From JAAYEA01 sp012689325 (GTDB lineage Bacteria > Chloroflexota > Anaerolineae > JAAYEA01), in NCBI GenBank assembly GCA_036841525.1, contig DAITVZ010000047.1, forward strand, positions 1-42,147: a stretch of 42,147 bases of DNA, in the 5' to 3' direction. Each line of letters starts with the position of its first letter. The first letter of the stretch is position 1. The notes beneath the pieces were generated by a model. That model made no database searches. It saw only the letters and a program-made list of their open reading frames with translations, and was not told the origin of the DNA. Both the position numbers and the translations under genes were made by a program. Of the stretch, positions 14,954 to 23,490 are shown in pieces.

Positions 14954-16165
14954 CTAACCCAACGCCTCCGCCAGCACCTTCCCCAGCCGGCGGATGCCCT
15001 CGCGGATCACCTCCGGCGCCGAGACGGAAAAGTTCAGGCGCAGGGTATTCGCCCCGCCGCCATTGGGGAAAAAGACTTGCCCCGGCACGAAGGCCACCTT
15101 CTCCTCCAGCGCCTTGCGGAAGAGCCGCATGGAATCAAGCCCCTCCGGCAAGCGCACCCACAGGAACAGCCCGCCCTGCGGACGCGTCCAACTGACCCCC
15201 TTGGGAAACCGCTCCTCCATCGCCGCCAGCATCACGTCGCGGCGCTGCCGATAGAGCGCCCGAATCTGCTGGACCAGCGGCTCCATCACCCCTTGTTTCA
15301 CCAGGTCATAGGCCACCATCTGGATCAGGATGCTGGTGTGCAGGTCGCTGGCCTGCTTGACCAGCACCAGCTTGTCCAGCACGGGCGCGGGCGCGGCGAT
15401 CCAGCCCAGCCGGATGCCCGGCGAGAGGGTCTTGGAAAAGGTGCTCAGGTAGAGCACCCGCTCGGGATCGTAGGCCACCAGGGGCTTGAGCGGCTCCCCC
15501 TCGAAGCGCAGCTCGCCATAGGGGTCGTCCTCGATGATCGGCGTGCCCCGTCGGGCCACGGCCTCCAGCAGCACCTGGCGCCGCGGCGCGCTCAGCGTCA
15601 CGCCCGCCGGGTTGTGAAAGTTGGGCAGCACGTAGGCGAACTTGCACTCGCTCCCGGCCAGCACGCCGTCGACCAGCTCGGTACGCATCCCGTCCTCGTC
15701 CACCGGCACCGTGGCAAAGCGCGCCCCGTAGGTGCTCCAGGTCTGCAACGCCCCCAGGTAGGTGGGGTTGCCGGTGAGCACCGCGTCGCCGGGGTCGAGG
15801 AAGAGCCGCCCGAGGAAGTCCAGCGCCTGCTGCGAGCCGTTGACGATCAGGATGTTCTCCGCTCGCACGTCGGCCCCGTCCTGGCGCATCTTGGCCGCCA
15901 GGTATTCCCGCAGCGGCGGATAGCCCTCGGTGACGCTGTATTGCAGCGCCCGGCGGCCATCTTGCTCCAGCACCCGCTGGGTCGCCTCCTGGAACTGGGC
16001 GATGGGAAAGACCTCCGGCGCGGGCATCCCGCCGGAAAAGGAGATCAGCTCCGGGTCGGACATCATCTTTAATATCTCGCGGATGATCGAGCTGGTCATG
16101 CGGTGGGCGCTCTGGCTGAAGCGCTGCTCCCATCCGGCGGGCTGGGTCGCTGTCGCGGTTGTCAC
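14954..16165 (-). CDS. PLP-dependent aminotransferase, LysN / 2-aminoadipate type
   Basis: A 403-residue fold-type I aminotransferase. FSGGMPAPEVFP (43-54), the Asn in PNFHNPAGV (181-189), DDPYGELRF (213-221; Asp213 and Tyr216 contact the cofactor), the PLP lysine K245 in STFSKTLSPGIRLGW and the C-terminal LRLNFS are all present. This pattern fits the class that includes LysN of the alpha-aminoadipate lysine pathway, broad-specificity aromatic/branched aminotransferases and the C-terminal half of MocR regulators. No DNA-binding domain is present, so it is the enzyme. It is the last gene of the operon that starts at 18541. No other lysine-pathway gene is visible, so the true substrate remains open. 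Confidence 0.85.
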   Translation of the reverse strand: MTTATATQPAGWEQRFSQSAHRMTSSIIREILKMMSDPELISFSGGMPAPEVFPIAQFQEATQRVLEQDGRRALQYSVTEGYPPLREYLAAKMRQDGADVRAENILIVNGSQQALDFLGRLFLDPGDAVLTGNPTYLGALQTWSTYGARFATVPVDEDGMRTELVDGVLAGSECKFAYVLPNFHNPAGVTLSAPRRQVLLEAVARRGTPIIEDDPYGELRFEGEPLKPLVAYDPERVLYLSTFSKTLSPGIRLGWIAAPAPVLDKLVLVKQASDLHTSILIQMVAYDLVKQGVMEPLVQQIRALYRQRRDVMLAAMEERFPKGVSWTRPQGGLFLWVRLPEGLDSMRLFRKALEEKVAFVPGQVFFPNGGGANTLRLNFSVSAPEVIREGIRRLGKVLAEALG

Positions 16166-16177
16166 GGTGGTGTCCTC

Positions 16178-16846
16178 CTATGCCTTCACGAACTGGAAAT
16201 ACATCAGAATCTCGCCCAGCAGGTGCGTGGCGGGGATGACGAACTCGCCCTCCAGGTTGGCGTCGCTGTCGTCGCCGGCATCCAGCACCTGGACGGTGCG
16301 CAGCCCCAACTGCCGCGCCGCGCGGACGTTGTTGGCGGTGTCGTCCACAAAGAGGCAGGCCTCCGCCGGCAGGCCCAGGTCGGCCAGCACGCCGCGGAAG
16401 GCGTTGGGGTGCGGCTTGGCCTCCAGCCCCATGAACCCCAGGTCGTAGATGGCGCCAAAGTGCCGCTCCACCGCGAGCGCGCGGAGCACCCGCTCGGCGT
16501 GGCTGCGGATCGAGTTGGTGAACACGCCCTTGGGTGCCGGGATCGCGTTCAGCAGTTGCTCCAGCGCTGGGTCGGGCTGGAGCAGCTCCTCGATCGGCAC
16601 ATCGTGGATAAAGCGGAGGTACTCTTCCGGCGCCACGTGGTGCTCGGCCACGAGGCCGCCCAGCGTCGTGCCGTATTTGCGCCAATAGCCGCGGCGCATC
16701 TCGCGCAGCTCCGGATCGGGGAGCGGGAAGCGTTGCCGCAAGAACTCTTCGATGCGTTGATCGATGCGCTGCAGCACGCCGCTGCTGCGGGGATAGAGCG
16801 TGTTGTCCAGGTCGAACAACACGTAGCGGATGGGGGATCTAGGCAT
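16178..16846 (-). CDS. HAD-family hydrolase, pyrimidine 5'-nucleotidase-like
   Basis: A 222-residue HAD protein. Motif I is FDLDNTLYP (11-19; nucleophile Asp12). Motif II is in VFTNSIRSHAERVL, motif III is the Lys in GLEAKPHPNAF, and motif IV is CLFVDDTANNV. FDLDNTLYP with a helical cap that begins with RIDQRIEEFL is the signature of the SDT1/phosphatase-like pyrimidine 5'-nucleotidases. Such enzymes dephosphorylate nucleoside monophosphates or similar small phosphates in the cytoplasm. The start overlaps the EamA gene stop by 8 bases and the stop is 12 bases from the aminotransferase ATG, so the three are co-transcribed. Confidence 0.85.
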   Translation of the reverse strand: MPRSPIRYVLFDLDNTLYPRSSGVLQRIDQRIEEFLRQRFPLPDPELREMRRGYWRKYGTTLGGLVAEHHVAPEEYLRFIHDVPIEELLQPDPALEQLLNAIPAPKGVFTNSIRSHAERVLRALAVERHFGAIYDLGFMGLEAKPHPNAFRGVLADLGLPAEACLFVDDTANNVRAARQLGLRTVQVLDAGDDSDANLEGEFVIPATHLLGEILMYFQFVKA

Positions 16847-17744
16847 GGGATGGTTGTCTCCTCGCGCCGCGCATGGATAAATAGATGCCGACCAGCAGGA
16901 TCGCCCCGCCGACCAGCGCCAACGGCGGCGGCGTCTCCTGCAGGACCAGGAAAGCCAGCAGCGCCGACGAGATCGGCTCGGCCAGAGTGGCCACGGCCAC
17001 CAGCGTCGGTGAAAGGTGGCGCAGCGACCAGTTGAGCATCGAGTGCCCCATGATCTGCGGCACCAGCGCCAGCAGCAGGAACATCAGGTAGGTGTGCGGG
17101 GTATAGCCGACCAGGCGGTCGCCGGCGGCCAGCGCCGCCAGGATCAGGAACACCGCCGCCGTGCCATAGGTCGGCCAGATATAGGCGAGCAGGGAGAGCC
17201 GCTGCCGCAGCCGGCGGCCGATCAGGAAATAGCCGGCCCCCGCCGCCGCGCCGACCAGGGCCAGCCCGTCGCCCAGCAGCGCCCGGCCCGTCAACCCGAA
17301 ATCGCCATAGCCGATGATCATGCTCCCGGCCACGGCCACCAGCAGCCCCAGCCACATCAGGCCGCCCATTCGCTCGCCCAGGAAAAAGTGCGAGGCCAGG
17401 CCGACGAACAGCGGGTTCGTCGCCACCAGCACCACCGAGCTGGCCACGGTGGTATAGTCCAGCGAGGTGATCCAGGCGGCAAAGTGGATGCCCAACAGGA
17501 TGCCGGAGCAGATCGCCAGGCCCCACTCGCGCCGGGCCAGCGAGCGCAGCTCTGCTCGCTTGAGCCCCAGCGCCGCCGGGGTCAGGATGAGCGTCGCCAG
17601 CCCCAACCGCCAGGCGCCGATGACCAGTGGAGGCGCGTCGGCCAGGCGGATGAGGATGGCGGCGAAGGAAACCGAGACCACGCCGACGGACAGGCCGGCA
17701 AAGACCTGCGGCGAGGCGAGGGGCGAGGGACGCGGGTCGCTCAC
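16839..17744 (-). CDS. EamA / DMT-superfamily permease
   Basis: A 301-residue polytopic membrane protein with about ten hydrophobic helices and two EamA repeats. The first repeat starts at VFAGLSVGVVSVSFAAILIRLA and has WRLGLATLIL. The second contains a similar WPTYGTAAVFLILAAL stretch and ends near GLVGGAILLVGIYL-like residues. Family members export amino acids, sugars or metabolites, usually by antiport. The GTG at 17744 overlaps the stop of the metallo-beta-lactamase-fold gene (GTGA at 17741-17744). Such coupling fixes the start and argues against a longer N-terminus. With the aminotransferase in the same operon an amino-acid-like substrate is possible, but the sequence does not prove it. 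Confidence 0.85.
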   Translation of the reverse strand: MSDPRPSPLASPQVFAGLSVGVVSVSFAAILIRLADAPPLVIGAWRLGLATLILTPAALGLKRAELRSLARREWGLAICSGILLGIHFAAWITSLDYTTVASSVVLVATNPLFVGLASHFFLGERMGGLMWLGLLVAVAGSMIIGYGDFGLTGRALLGDGLALVGAAAGAGYFLIGRRLRQRLSLLAYIWPTYGTAAVFLILAALAAGDRLVGYTPHTYLMFLLLALVPQIMGHSMLNWSLRHLSPTLVAVATLAEPISSALLAFLVLQETPPPLALVGGAILLVGIYLSMRGARRQPSHA

Positions 17745-18541
17745 GGCTGCCCCGGCGCGGCGGACAACTCGCCCCGCTCGTAGCGCAGAGCCTGCCCCAT
17801 CTGGGGGACCCACACCCTGGCCGTGGGGCAGCGCCGCTGGACCTCGGCGATGAAGGGGGCGGGGTCAATGGCCTGGCTCACCGGCGGGTAAAAGTCGTCG
17901 TGATGGTGCGGGATGGCCCACCGCGGCGCCAGCAGCGCCACGATCTCGGCGGCGATGCGGGCGATGTCGCTGTGGCCCTGCAGCGGGACCAGGGCGAGAT
18001 CCGGCTTCAGCCCGCGAATCCGGCTGGCCTCGTATCCGGCGCTGCCCATAAAGCACCAGCTACAGTCCTTGGCCGTGAACAGGTAGCCCATCACCTCGCC
18101 CGGAGGGAAGCGCAGCAGCCGCCCGGCGTCCAGCAGCATCCGCCACCCGCCGCGCGCCAGGGTGCGCAGCGCCAGGGGCGTATCAAAGCGTGTATGCGAG
18201 AGGGGGATGGTGCGCACGCGGAAATCGGGCAGGCCGATGGTCTCCACGCCCTGCACCGGGCGCAACTGGCCATCGGGCACGCCGGCGTCGCGCAGCGTCT
18301 CGCAGGCGCGGCTGGGCGCAAAGACCCGCGCCCCCGTCCGCTTGGCGATGGCGGGCACGTCGTAGAGGTGGTCAAAGTGCCCGTGGGTGCAGAAAATGCA
18401 GTCGGCGCGGACGATCTCCTCGACGCGCGGCAGGGCGGGATCGCTAGCCCGCTTGCTGCGGCTCAGGAACGGATCGAGATAGAGCACCGTGCTGCCGATC
18501 TCGATCTTGAACCCTGCTGTGCCCAGCCAGGTCAGCTCCAT
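17741..18541 (-). CDS. Metallo-beta-lactamase-fold hydrolase (UlaG-like)
   Basis: A 266-residue cytoplasmic protein. It starts MELTWLGTAGFKIEI and has THGHFDHLYD, the HxHxDH metal motif. LDAGRLLRF, MGSAGYE and IPHHHDDFYPP complete the pattern of the UlaG / N-acyl-PE-hydrolase-like branch rather than glyoxalases or true beta-lactamases. The substrate is unknown. I place the start at ATG 18541. A TTG 63 bases upstream is also in frame, but that TTG is the first half of the -35 hexamer of a good promoter, so it cannot be the start of the main product. First gene of a four-gene operon with the permease, HAD and aminotransferase genes. Confidence 0.8.
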   Translation of the reverse strand: MELTWLGTAGFKIEIGSTVLYLDPFLSRSKRASDPALPRVEEIVRADCIFCTHGHFDHLYDVPAIAKRTGARVFAPSRACETLRDAGVPDGQLRPVQGVETIGLPDFRVRTIPLSHTRFDTPLALRTLARGGWRMLLDAGRLLRFPPGEVMGYLFTAKDCSWCFMGSAGYEASRIRGLKPDLALVPLQGHSDIARIAAEIVALLAPRWAIPHHHDDFYPPVSQAIDPAPFIAEVQRRCPTARVWVPQMGQALRYERGELSAAPGQP

Positions 18542-18576
18542 GCCTCGCCTCGCGCCCTCCCATCGATATCTTGCCC

Positions 18577-18604
18577 ATTCTAGCCGGAAAAGCGCAGAGG
18601 TCAA
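18577..18604 (-). promoter_or_regulatory. Promoter of the MBL-EamA-HAD-aminotransferase operon
   Basis: On the minus strand TTGACC (18599-18604), a 16-base spacer and TAGAAT (18577-18582), 36 bases before the ATG at 18541. It fits in the 77 bases after the Gfo/Idh stop. Confidence 0.65.
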
Positions 18605-18618
18605 GCGTCAAGGAGCCG

Positions 18619-19797
18619 TCATGCGGGCGCGTCGCCCCAGTCGGGGACGGCCAGCAGCTCGCCCTGGCGCAGCGCCGACTTGTGGGCCATGGCCCCCGCG
18701 GCCATGTAGCGCGCGGCCTCCCAGGCGTTGATGGCGGGCGTTCGCCCGTGGGCCACGGCGTCCACGAACTCGTGGGCCAGGTAGGCGTGCGAGCCGCCGT
18801 GGCCGCCATAGACGTCGGAGGTCTTTTTCACCTCGCGGAAGGCTTCCAGCACCTCGGTCGGCAGCGGATCACGCATCTCGTCCACGGTGAGCGGGGTGGC
18901 TTGGGCGTTGGTCAGCCATTGGTCGTTCTCAAAGCTCCCCCTGGTCCCATAGACGCGGAAGGTCTCCCGCCCCGGCACGGCGATCTCGCGGTGCTCGCAG
19001 ATGCGCATGGTGGCGCCGTTGCTCATCTGGAAAAAGCCGGTCTCGTTGCTGTAGGCCTCGCCATGTTCGACGTAATAGGGGTCGTTGGTGCGGTTGGCAT
19101 AGCCCCAGCAGCAGACCTTGACCGCGTGCGCGCGCATCACGCTGATGGGGCCGCTGGTGGAGTGGGTGGGATAGTGCATGGGCCCGGAGAGCACGCCCCG
19201 CGCTTTGTATTGCGCCGAGATGGCCAGCCACTCCTGCCCGGCCGTGCTGGCCAGGCGCCGCTGCATCACCTGCCGCAGGTTGGAGTGGGGGTTATCCACG
19301 TCGTGATAGTATTCGCCCTCGGCATAGACGAAATCGCCAAAGGCCCCGGCCCGCGCCTGGCGGCGGCAATACATGGTCTCGGGTCGGTAGAAGGTCGTCT
19401 CTCCCAGCATGTAGTGGCGGCCGGTGCGGCGCGCCGTCGTCACCAGCTTGTCGCACCACTCCAAGATCTCGTCGGCGTCGGGGATCTCGATGATGGGCAC
19501 GGCGCTATAGACGTGCTTGCCCGACTCCATGGCCTGGATGCACTGCGGCGCGTGGAGCCACGGCTGCGTGATGATCACCAGCGCGTCCAGGTCGCTGCGG
19601 CAGATCTCGTCCAGCGAGGCGTAGGCGTCCCGCGGGTTGAACTTGCGCTTCCACGACTCTTTTTCCGCAAAGCGCTGCACCCGCTCCGGCTCGCGGTCGC
19701 AGAGCGCGATGCGGTCCACCAGCGGGTGGCTCATGAACAGGTCGGCAAAGGCGCTGCCGAACGCGCCCAAACCTACCAAACCCAGGCTAATGCCCAT
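18619..19797 (-). CDS. Gfo/Idh/MocA-family protein with altered EKP motif
   Basis: A 392-residue protein with an N-terminal Rossmann fold (GLVGLGAFGSAF, residues 6-17) and a C-terminal alpha/beta domain typical of Gfo/Idh/MocA NAD(P)-dependent sugar oxidoreductases. The motif that normally reads GKHVxxEKP is GKHVYSAVPI here (93-102), so the usual catalytic lysine is missing. Related proteins with EVP-type replacements include GH109 NAD-dependent glycosidases, so a classical dehydrogenase is not certain. HGGSHAYLAHEFVDAV near the C-terminus holds a His cluster. The ATG at 19797 has GGAGGG 6 bases upstream. It is the last gene of the sugar operon that starts at 24402, and acts in the cytoplasm on a sugar or glycoside. 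Confidence 0.8.
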   Translation of the reverse strand: MGISLGLVGLGAFGSAFADLFMSHPLVDRIALCDREPERVQRFAEKESWKRKFNPRDAYASLDEICRSDLDALVIITQPWLHAPQCIQAMESGKHVYSAVPIIEIPDADEILEWCDKLVTTARRTGRHYMLGETTFYRPETMYCRRQARAGAFGDFVYAEGEYYHDVDNPHSNLRQVMQRRLASTAGQEWLAISAQYKARGVLSGPMHYPTHSTSGPISVMRAHAVKVCCWGYANRTNDPYYVEHGEAYSNETGFFQMSNGATMRICEHREIAVPGRETFRVYGTRGSFENDQWLTNAQATPLTVDEMRDPLPTEVLEAFREVKKTSDVYGGHGGSHAYLAHEFVDAVAHGRTPAINAWEAARYMAAGAMAHKSALRQGELLAVPDWGDAPA

Positions 19798-19814
19798 GAT
19801 TCCCTCCTCGATCG

Positions 19815-20936
19815 CTACTTGGTGATGACCTTGACCTGCTGATAGTTGAAACTGTAATAAGGCTTGCCCCCGTCGATCTCTTGGAAATCCGTGTGCACCA
19901 GCCAGAAGGACCGGCCGTCCGGGGCGATCCACTTGGGCGAGATTTGCGGCTGGTAGGCGCGCGCGGCGGGGTCGCCCGCGGGCATCCAGGCGGTCTCCTC
20001 GTGGACCTGCGTCCAGGGGCCCCAGGGCTGCGGGGCGGTCCAAAAGCCCAAATAGCTGGGCTTGCCGAACCACATCCCGTCGGGGGCGCAGCCCATGCCC
20101 CAGTTGGCCATCAGGTACACGCCCAGCGGCGCCACATAGACCACGCTGGGGTGCCAGGCGTAGGGATGGATTTGGGTGTTCACCCAGCCCGCCGGGAAGG
20201 TGTGCACCACCCCCCGCTGGGCGATGTCGGGCGTCCAGGCCGCCGAGCCGTCGCGCCGCCGCTCCGCGAAAAACTCGTAGGCGGAGCGGTCGAGCAGGCG
20301 CTCCTTGCGCGCGCGGAACATGACGAGCTGGTTCATCGTCCCCTCGGCGTTGCCGTTGGGGGCATAGACGTACACGTAGCCATCGCGGTTGTGCTCGTAA
20401 TTGCGGCCCATTTGCAGCACGGTCAGCAGGGCAAAGGCCTCCCCCGGCTCTTCGAAGAAAACCATGTTGGCGCGGCTGCGCTCCTCCCACGGCTCCCAGC
20501 GCACCGGCCCGCCGTCCTGGTTGCGCCAGCTCTGCCCATGGTCCGGCGAATAGATCAGCTTGGCGCCGACAAAGCGGGGCTTGGGCCCGCCAAAGAAGCG
20601 ATGGTTCGGCGTGCTCAGGAAGTGATAGATGCGCCCGTCCAGGGCCAGGATGCCGAAACCGTAATACCGGTGGGTCTGGAGCGGCGGCTCGGAGAACAGG
20701 TCGGGATAGCCGGGCAGGTGCTCAAAGGCCGGCTGGGGCGGGTCGCCGCGGATGGCGTACATCCGCGTGTTGTATTCCTTGCCGGTATAGCCCGCGATCT
20801 CGGGCCAGCCGCGGCCGTCGCACAGGCCGACGTATTGCCGGTCGTCCTGGGCCCAGGTCATGTGCCAGTTGTCGCCGCTGCACCGGGTGCGCCGGGTGGT
20901 CTCTTCAAGCCGCTGGATGCCAACGATGTGGGTCAT
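19815..20936 (-). CDS. DUF4185-like beta-propeller-type protein
   Basis: A 373-residue protein without a signal peptide. Repeated blade-like stretches are rich in Trp and Asp, for example GLCDGRGWPE, YYGFGILALDGRIYHFLST, IYSPDHGQSWRNQDGG, PWGPWTQVHEE and YQPQISPKWI. This is the layout of DUF4185 and GH43/GH117-like five-bladed propellers. Whether it is a glycosidase cannot be told: I do not see a clear catalytic acid set. The ATG at 20936 has GGAGGG 5 bases upstream. It stands 22 bases from the GH4 gene and 17 bases from the Gfo/Idh gene in the same operon, so a role in the breakdown of the same glycan is likely. Confidence 0.65.
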   Translation of the reverse strand: MTHIVGIQRLEETTRRTRCSGDNWHMTWAQDDRQYVGLCDGRGWPEIAGYTGKEYNTRMYAIRGDPPQPAFEHLPGYPDLFSEPPLQTHRYYGFGILALDGRIYHFLSTPNHRFFGGPKPRFVGAKLIYSPDHGQSWRNQDGGPVRWEPWEERSRANMVFFEEPGEAFALLTVLQMGRNYEHNRDGYVYVYAPNGNAEGTMNQLVMFRARKERLLDRSAYEFFAERRRDGSAAWTPDIAQRGVVHTFPAGWVNTQIHPYAWHPSVVYVAPLGVYLMANWGMGCAPDGMWFGKPSYLGFWTAPQPWGPWTQVHEETAWMPAGDPAARAYQPQISPKWIAPDGRSFWLVHTDFQEIDGGKPYYSFNYQQVKVITK

Positions 20937-20958
20937 GTTCCCTCCGTTGCCTTGTGTC

Positions 20959-22302
20959 CTAGACGCCAAAGAGGCGGGCCACGCGCTCGTTGCGCGGGTC
21001 GGCCAGCCATTCGTCGAGCAACCCCTCGGCTTGTTCCAGGCTGCGCGTGCGCGGGTCGGCCAATAGGGCGTGCAGCAGCAAATGGCGGTCGCCGCTGCGC
21101 AGCGCCTCCACCTCCAGCTCGGCCCGGTGCCAGCGCGGGATCATCGCCGAGGCCATCAGGCTGCGCGGCAGGGGCGGCACGGCGATGCCGCGGATGCCGG
21201 CGCTGCTGACCACCGCCTGGACCTCCACCACCAGGTCCTCCGGAAAGCCCTGGATCAGCGGCCCGCGGTTGGGGATGTTGACCTGATAGAGCCCCGGCAC
21301 GTCGTTGACCAGCGCGTTGATGATGGGCACGATCTGCTCGCGGCTCTGCACGGCGCGAAAGGTGTCCGTGACCGGCCGGCTGAGGTCCAGCGCGGCTTGC
21401 TCCACCCGCTCCACGCGGCGGCCGATCTCTTGCAGGTAGATGCCCCAGCCGATCTCCGAGTCGAACCCGCCCAGGTGGCCGTACCAGCGCTGCTTGGTGG
21501 CCAGGTCGGTGTGATACCACCACCCCACCATGCGCGGCGTGTCGCCGATGGGCATGTAGCCATAGATCTGGTATTGGTGGATGGCGGCGCGGGTCATCTG
21601 GTTCTGGCTCCAGGTGCGCGTGTTGTCCGTCTCGGCCCAATAGGCCTCCGCCTTGGTGGCGATCCACTCGTCCAGTAGGGGGTAGGCGTCCCGCCCCTCG
21701 TAGCGAAAGTCGGTCATCCATATCCAGTGGTTAAAGCCGGGCACCTGCGCCGAGACCTTGTCTTTCTCCAGCCCCAGCACCTGGGCCACTTCCTCGTAGG
21801 CATAGTGGCCGTGGCAGAGGCCCAAGACCTTGATCCCCGTCTCGCGGTGCATCAGGGTGCAGCCCTCGAACACGGGGTTGGCCGACTGGATCAGCCAGGC
21901 GTTGGGGCAGAGCCGGGCCACGTCGCGGGCCACCTCCAGGAAAAAGGCCGCCTGCCCGTAGTCGTGCAGCCGCGCCCCCCGGTAATAGCCGTGCTTTTCG
22001 GCCAGGCTGCGCTGCGCCTCGGTCCAATCGTGGCCGCCGACCTGGGCCGTGTTGAGCACGAAATCGGCGCCGCGCAGCGCCTCCGCGCGGTCCAGCGTCT
22101 GCGAAAAGCTCAGGCCCGCCCCCAACTGGGCGTTGAGCCGCTCGGCCATCTGCGCGACGTTGCCCATCCGCCGCGCGTCGATGTCCATCAGGGCGACGTG
22201 GCTGCCGTGCAGCCCGGGGGTCACGCAGAGGTCGCGCACGATCCCCGCGGCAAAGGTGGCGCTCCCCGCGCCGATGATGGCGATCTTGACAGCGGTCTTC
22301 AT
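20959..22302 (-). CDS. Glycoside hydrolase family 4 (NAD- and metal-dependent)
   Basis: A 447-residue GH4 enzyme. Such enzymes split glycosides by a redox-elimination route with NAD and Mn2+. The Rossmann motif is IIGAGSATFAAGIVRDL (9-25). SANPVFEGC (140-148) contacts cofactor and sugar. Cys163 in GLCHGHY and His192 in GFNHW are the metal ligands. These and the order of motifs match alpha-galacturonidase / alpha-galactosidase members (LplD and MelA types), which I cannot tell apart by eye. The enzyme lacks a signal peptide, so the substrate must be taken up as an oligosaccharide or phosphate-free disaccharide. Third gene of the sugar operon, 50 bases from the enolase-superfamily gene. Confidence 0.85.
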   Translation of the reverse strand: MKTAVKIAIIGAGSATFAAGIVRDLCVTPGLHGSHVALMDIDARRMGNVAQMAERLNAQLGAGLSFSQTLDRAEALRGADFVLNTAQVGGHDWTEAQRSLAEKHGYYRGARLHDYGQAAFFLEVARDVARLCPNAWLIQSANPVFEGCTLMHRETGIKVLGLCHGHYAYEEVAQVLGLEKDKVSAQVPGFNHWIWMTDFRYEGRDAYPLLDEWIATKAEAYWAETDNTRTWSQNQMTRAAIHQYQIYGYMPIGDTPRMVGWWYHTDLATKQRWYGHLGGFDSEIGWGIYLQEIGRRVERVEQAALDLSRPVTDTFRAVQSREQIVPIINALVNDVPGLYQVNIPNRGPLIQGFPEDLVVEVQAVVSSAGIRGIAVPPLPRSLMASAMIPRWHRAELEVEALRSGDRHLLLHALLADPRTRSLEQAEGLLDEWLADPRNERVARLFGV

Positions 22303-22352
22303 TGGGCTTGCCTCCCCTCGCGCTCGCGTCGGAAAAGCCGGCGGCCTGGACC

Positions 22353-23489
22353 TCAGCTCGCCGGGCGGCGGGTCTCCCACCCTTCCTCGAAGAGCATCAT
22401 GAAATTCCTGGCCCCGTAGGGGTGCCGGGCGGCCTCGGCCTCGTCCAGCTCCACGCCGAACCCGGGCGCGTCGGGCACGGGCAGGTAGCCCCGCTCCACC
22501 CGGGGCACGCCGCGCAAGAGGTCCCAGGTCCACGGCTCCGCCGAGTCGTCAAAGTTCTCCTGGATCAGGAAATTGGGGATGCTGGCGTGCAGGTGGGCGT
22601 TCACGGCGGTGCAGAAAGGGCTCTGCGCCTGGTGGGCGGCCACCAGCGCCTCGCACCCCTCGGCGATGCCGCAGACCTTTTTCAGGTTGGCCAGGCCCAG
22701 GTGCATCACCTCCGGCTGGACGATGTCCACCACGCGGGGGGCCAGCAGGTCCACGAACTCGCCGACGCGGCTGAAGCGCTCGCCCAGGGCCACGGGCACC
22801 GGGATGGCGCGGGCCACCTCCAGCGTGGCCGCCAGGTCCCGCGAATCCACCGGCGTCTCGAAAAACATGGGGCCGAACTCGGCCAGCGCCCGCCCGATGC
22901 GGATGGCGTGGCTGACGCTAAAGCGGTCGTGGCCCTCGATGCAGATATCCACGTCCGGACCCACCGCCTCGCGGACAGCGCGCACGATGTGTAGGGCCAG
23001 CCGCTCGCTCTGCCGGTCGATCTGCCGATAGGCCCCGCCGAAGGGGTCGAACTTGAGCGCCGTGTAGCCGCGCGCGGCCATCTCGGCGGCCCTCTCGGCG
23101 AAAAAGGCGGGGTCGCGCGGGCCCTTGTACCAGCCGTTGGCGTAGGCGCGCAGCCGGTCGCGGTGCTGGCCGCCCAGCAACTGCCAGACCGGCACGCCCA
23201 GGCTCTTGCCCAGGATGTCCCAGCAGGCCAGCTCGATCCCGGCCATGGCCAGCACCGGGGTCAGGAAGCGGGCCTTGTACATCTTGCGCCATAGGGCGTC
23301 GGGGTGGGCGGGGTCCGCGCCGATGACAAAGCGGGCCAGCTCCTCGAGGTCGCCCAGGTGGGGCTTGGTCGCCAGGCCGCCGGTGGCCTCGCCCAGCCCG
23401 GTGATCCCCTCGTCGGTGTAGAGCTTGACGAAAATCCAGTTCTTCCAGGGATTGCCGACGACGAACGTCTTGAGGTCGGTGATCTTCAT
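22353..23489 (-). CDS. Enolase-superfamily dehydratase (mandelate racemase / muconate lactonizing type)
   Basis: A 378-residue protein with the two-domain MR/MLE layout: N-terminal capping domain to about 125, then the barrel. Metal ligands are Glu185 (IEGHDRF), Glu211 (FFETP) and Glu237 (ALGER). Lys146 in ALKFDPFG is present, but the second Lys of the KxK pair is Asp. His187 and AAHQAQSP supply the other acid/base residues. This is closest to acid-sugar dehydratases such as D-galactonate dehydratase, which make 2-keto-3-deoxy acids. The aldolase gene lies one base upstream, which agrees with that. Exact sugar acid unknown. No signal peptide, cytoplasmic. Confidence 0.85.
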   Translation of the reverse strand: MKITDLKTFVVGNPWKNWIFVKLYTDEGITGLGEATGGLATKPHLGDLEELARFVIGADPAHPDALWRKMYKARFLTPVLAMAGIELACWDILGKSLGVPVWQLLGGQHRDRLRAYANGWYKGPRDPAFFAERAAEMAARGYTALKFDPFGGAYRQIDRQSERLALHIVRAVREAVGPDVDICIEGHDRFSVSHAIRIGRALAEFGPMFFETPVDSRDLAATLEVARAIPVPVALGERFSRVGEFVDLLAPRVVDIVQPEVMHLGLANLKKVCGIAEGCEALVAAHQAQSPFCTAVNAHLHASIPNFLIQENFDDSAEPWTWDLLRGVPRVERGYLPVPDAPGFGVELDEAEAARHPYGARNFMMLFEEGWETRRPAS

Positions 23490-23490
23490 C

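Noticed and set aside
17742..18604. TTG at 18604 as start of the metallo-beta-lactamase-fold gene
   Set aside because: It is the -35 hexamer of a good promoter; the ATG at 18541 begins the conserved domain.
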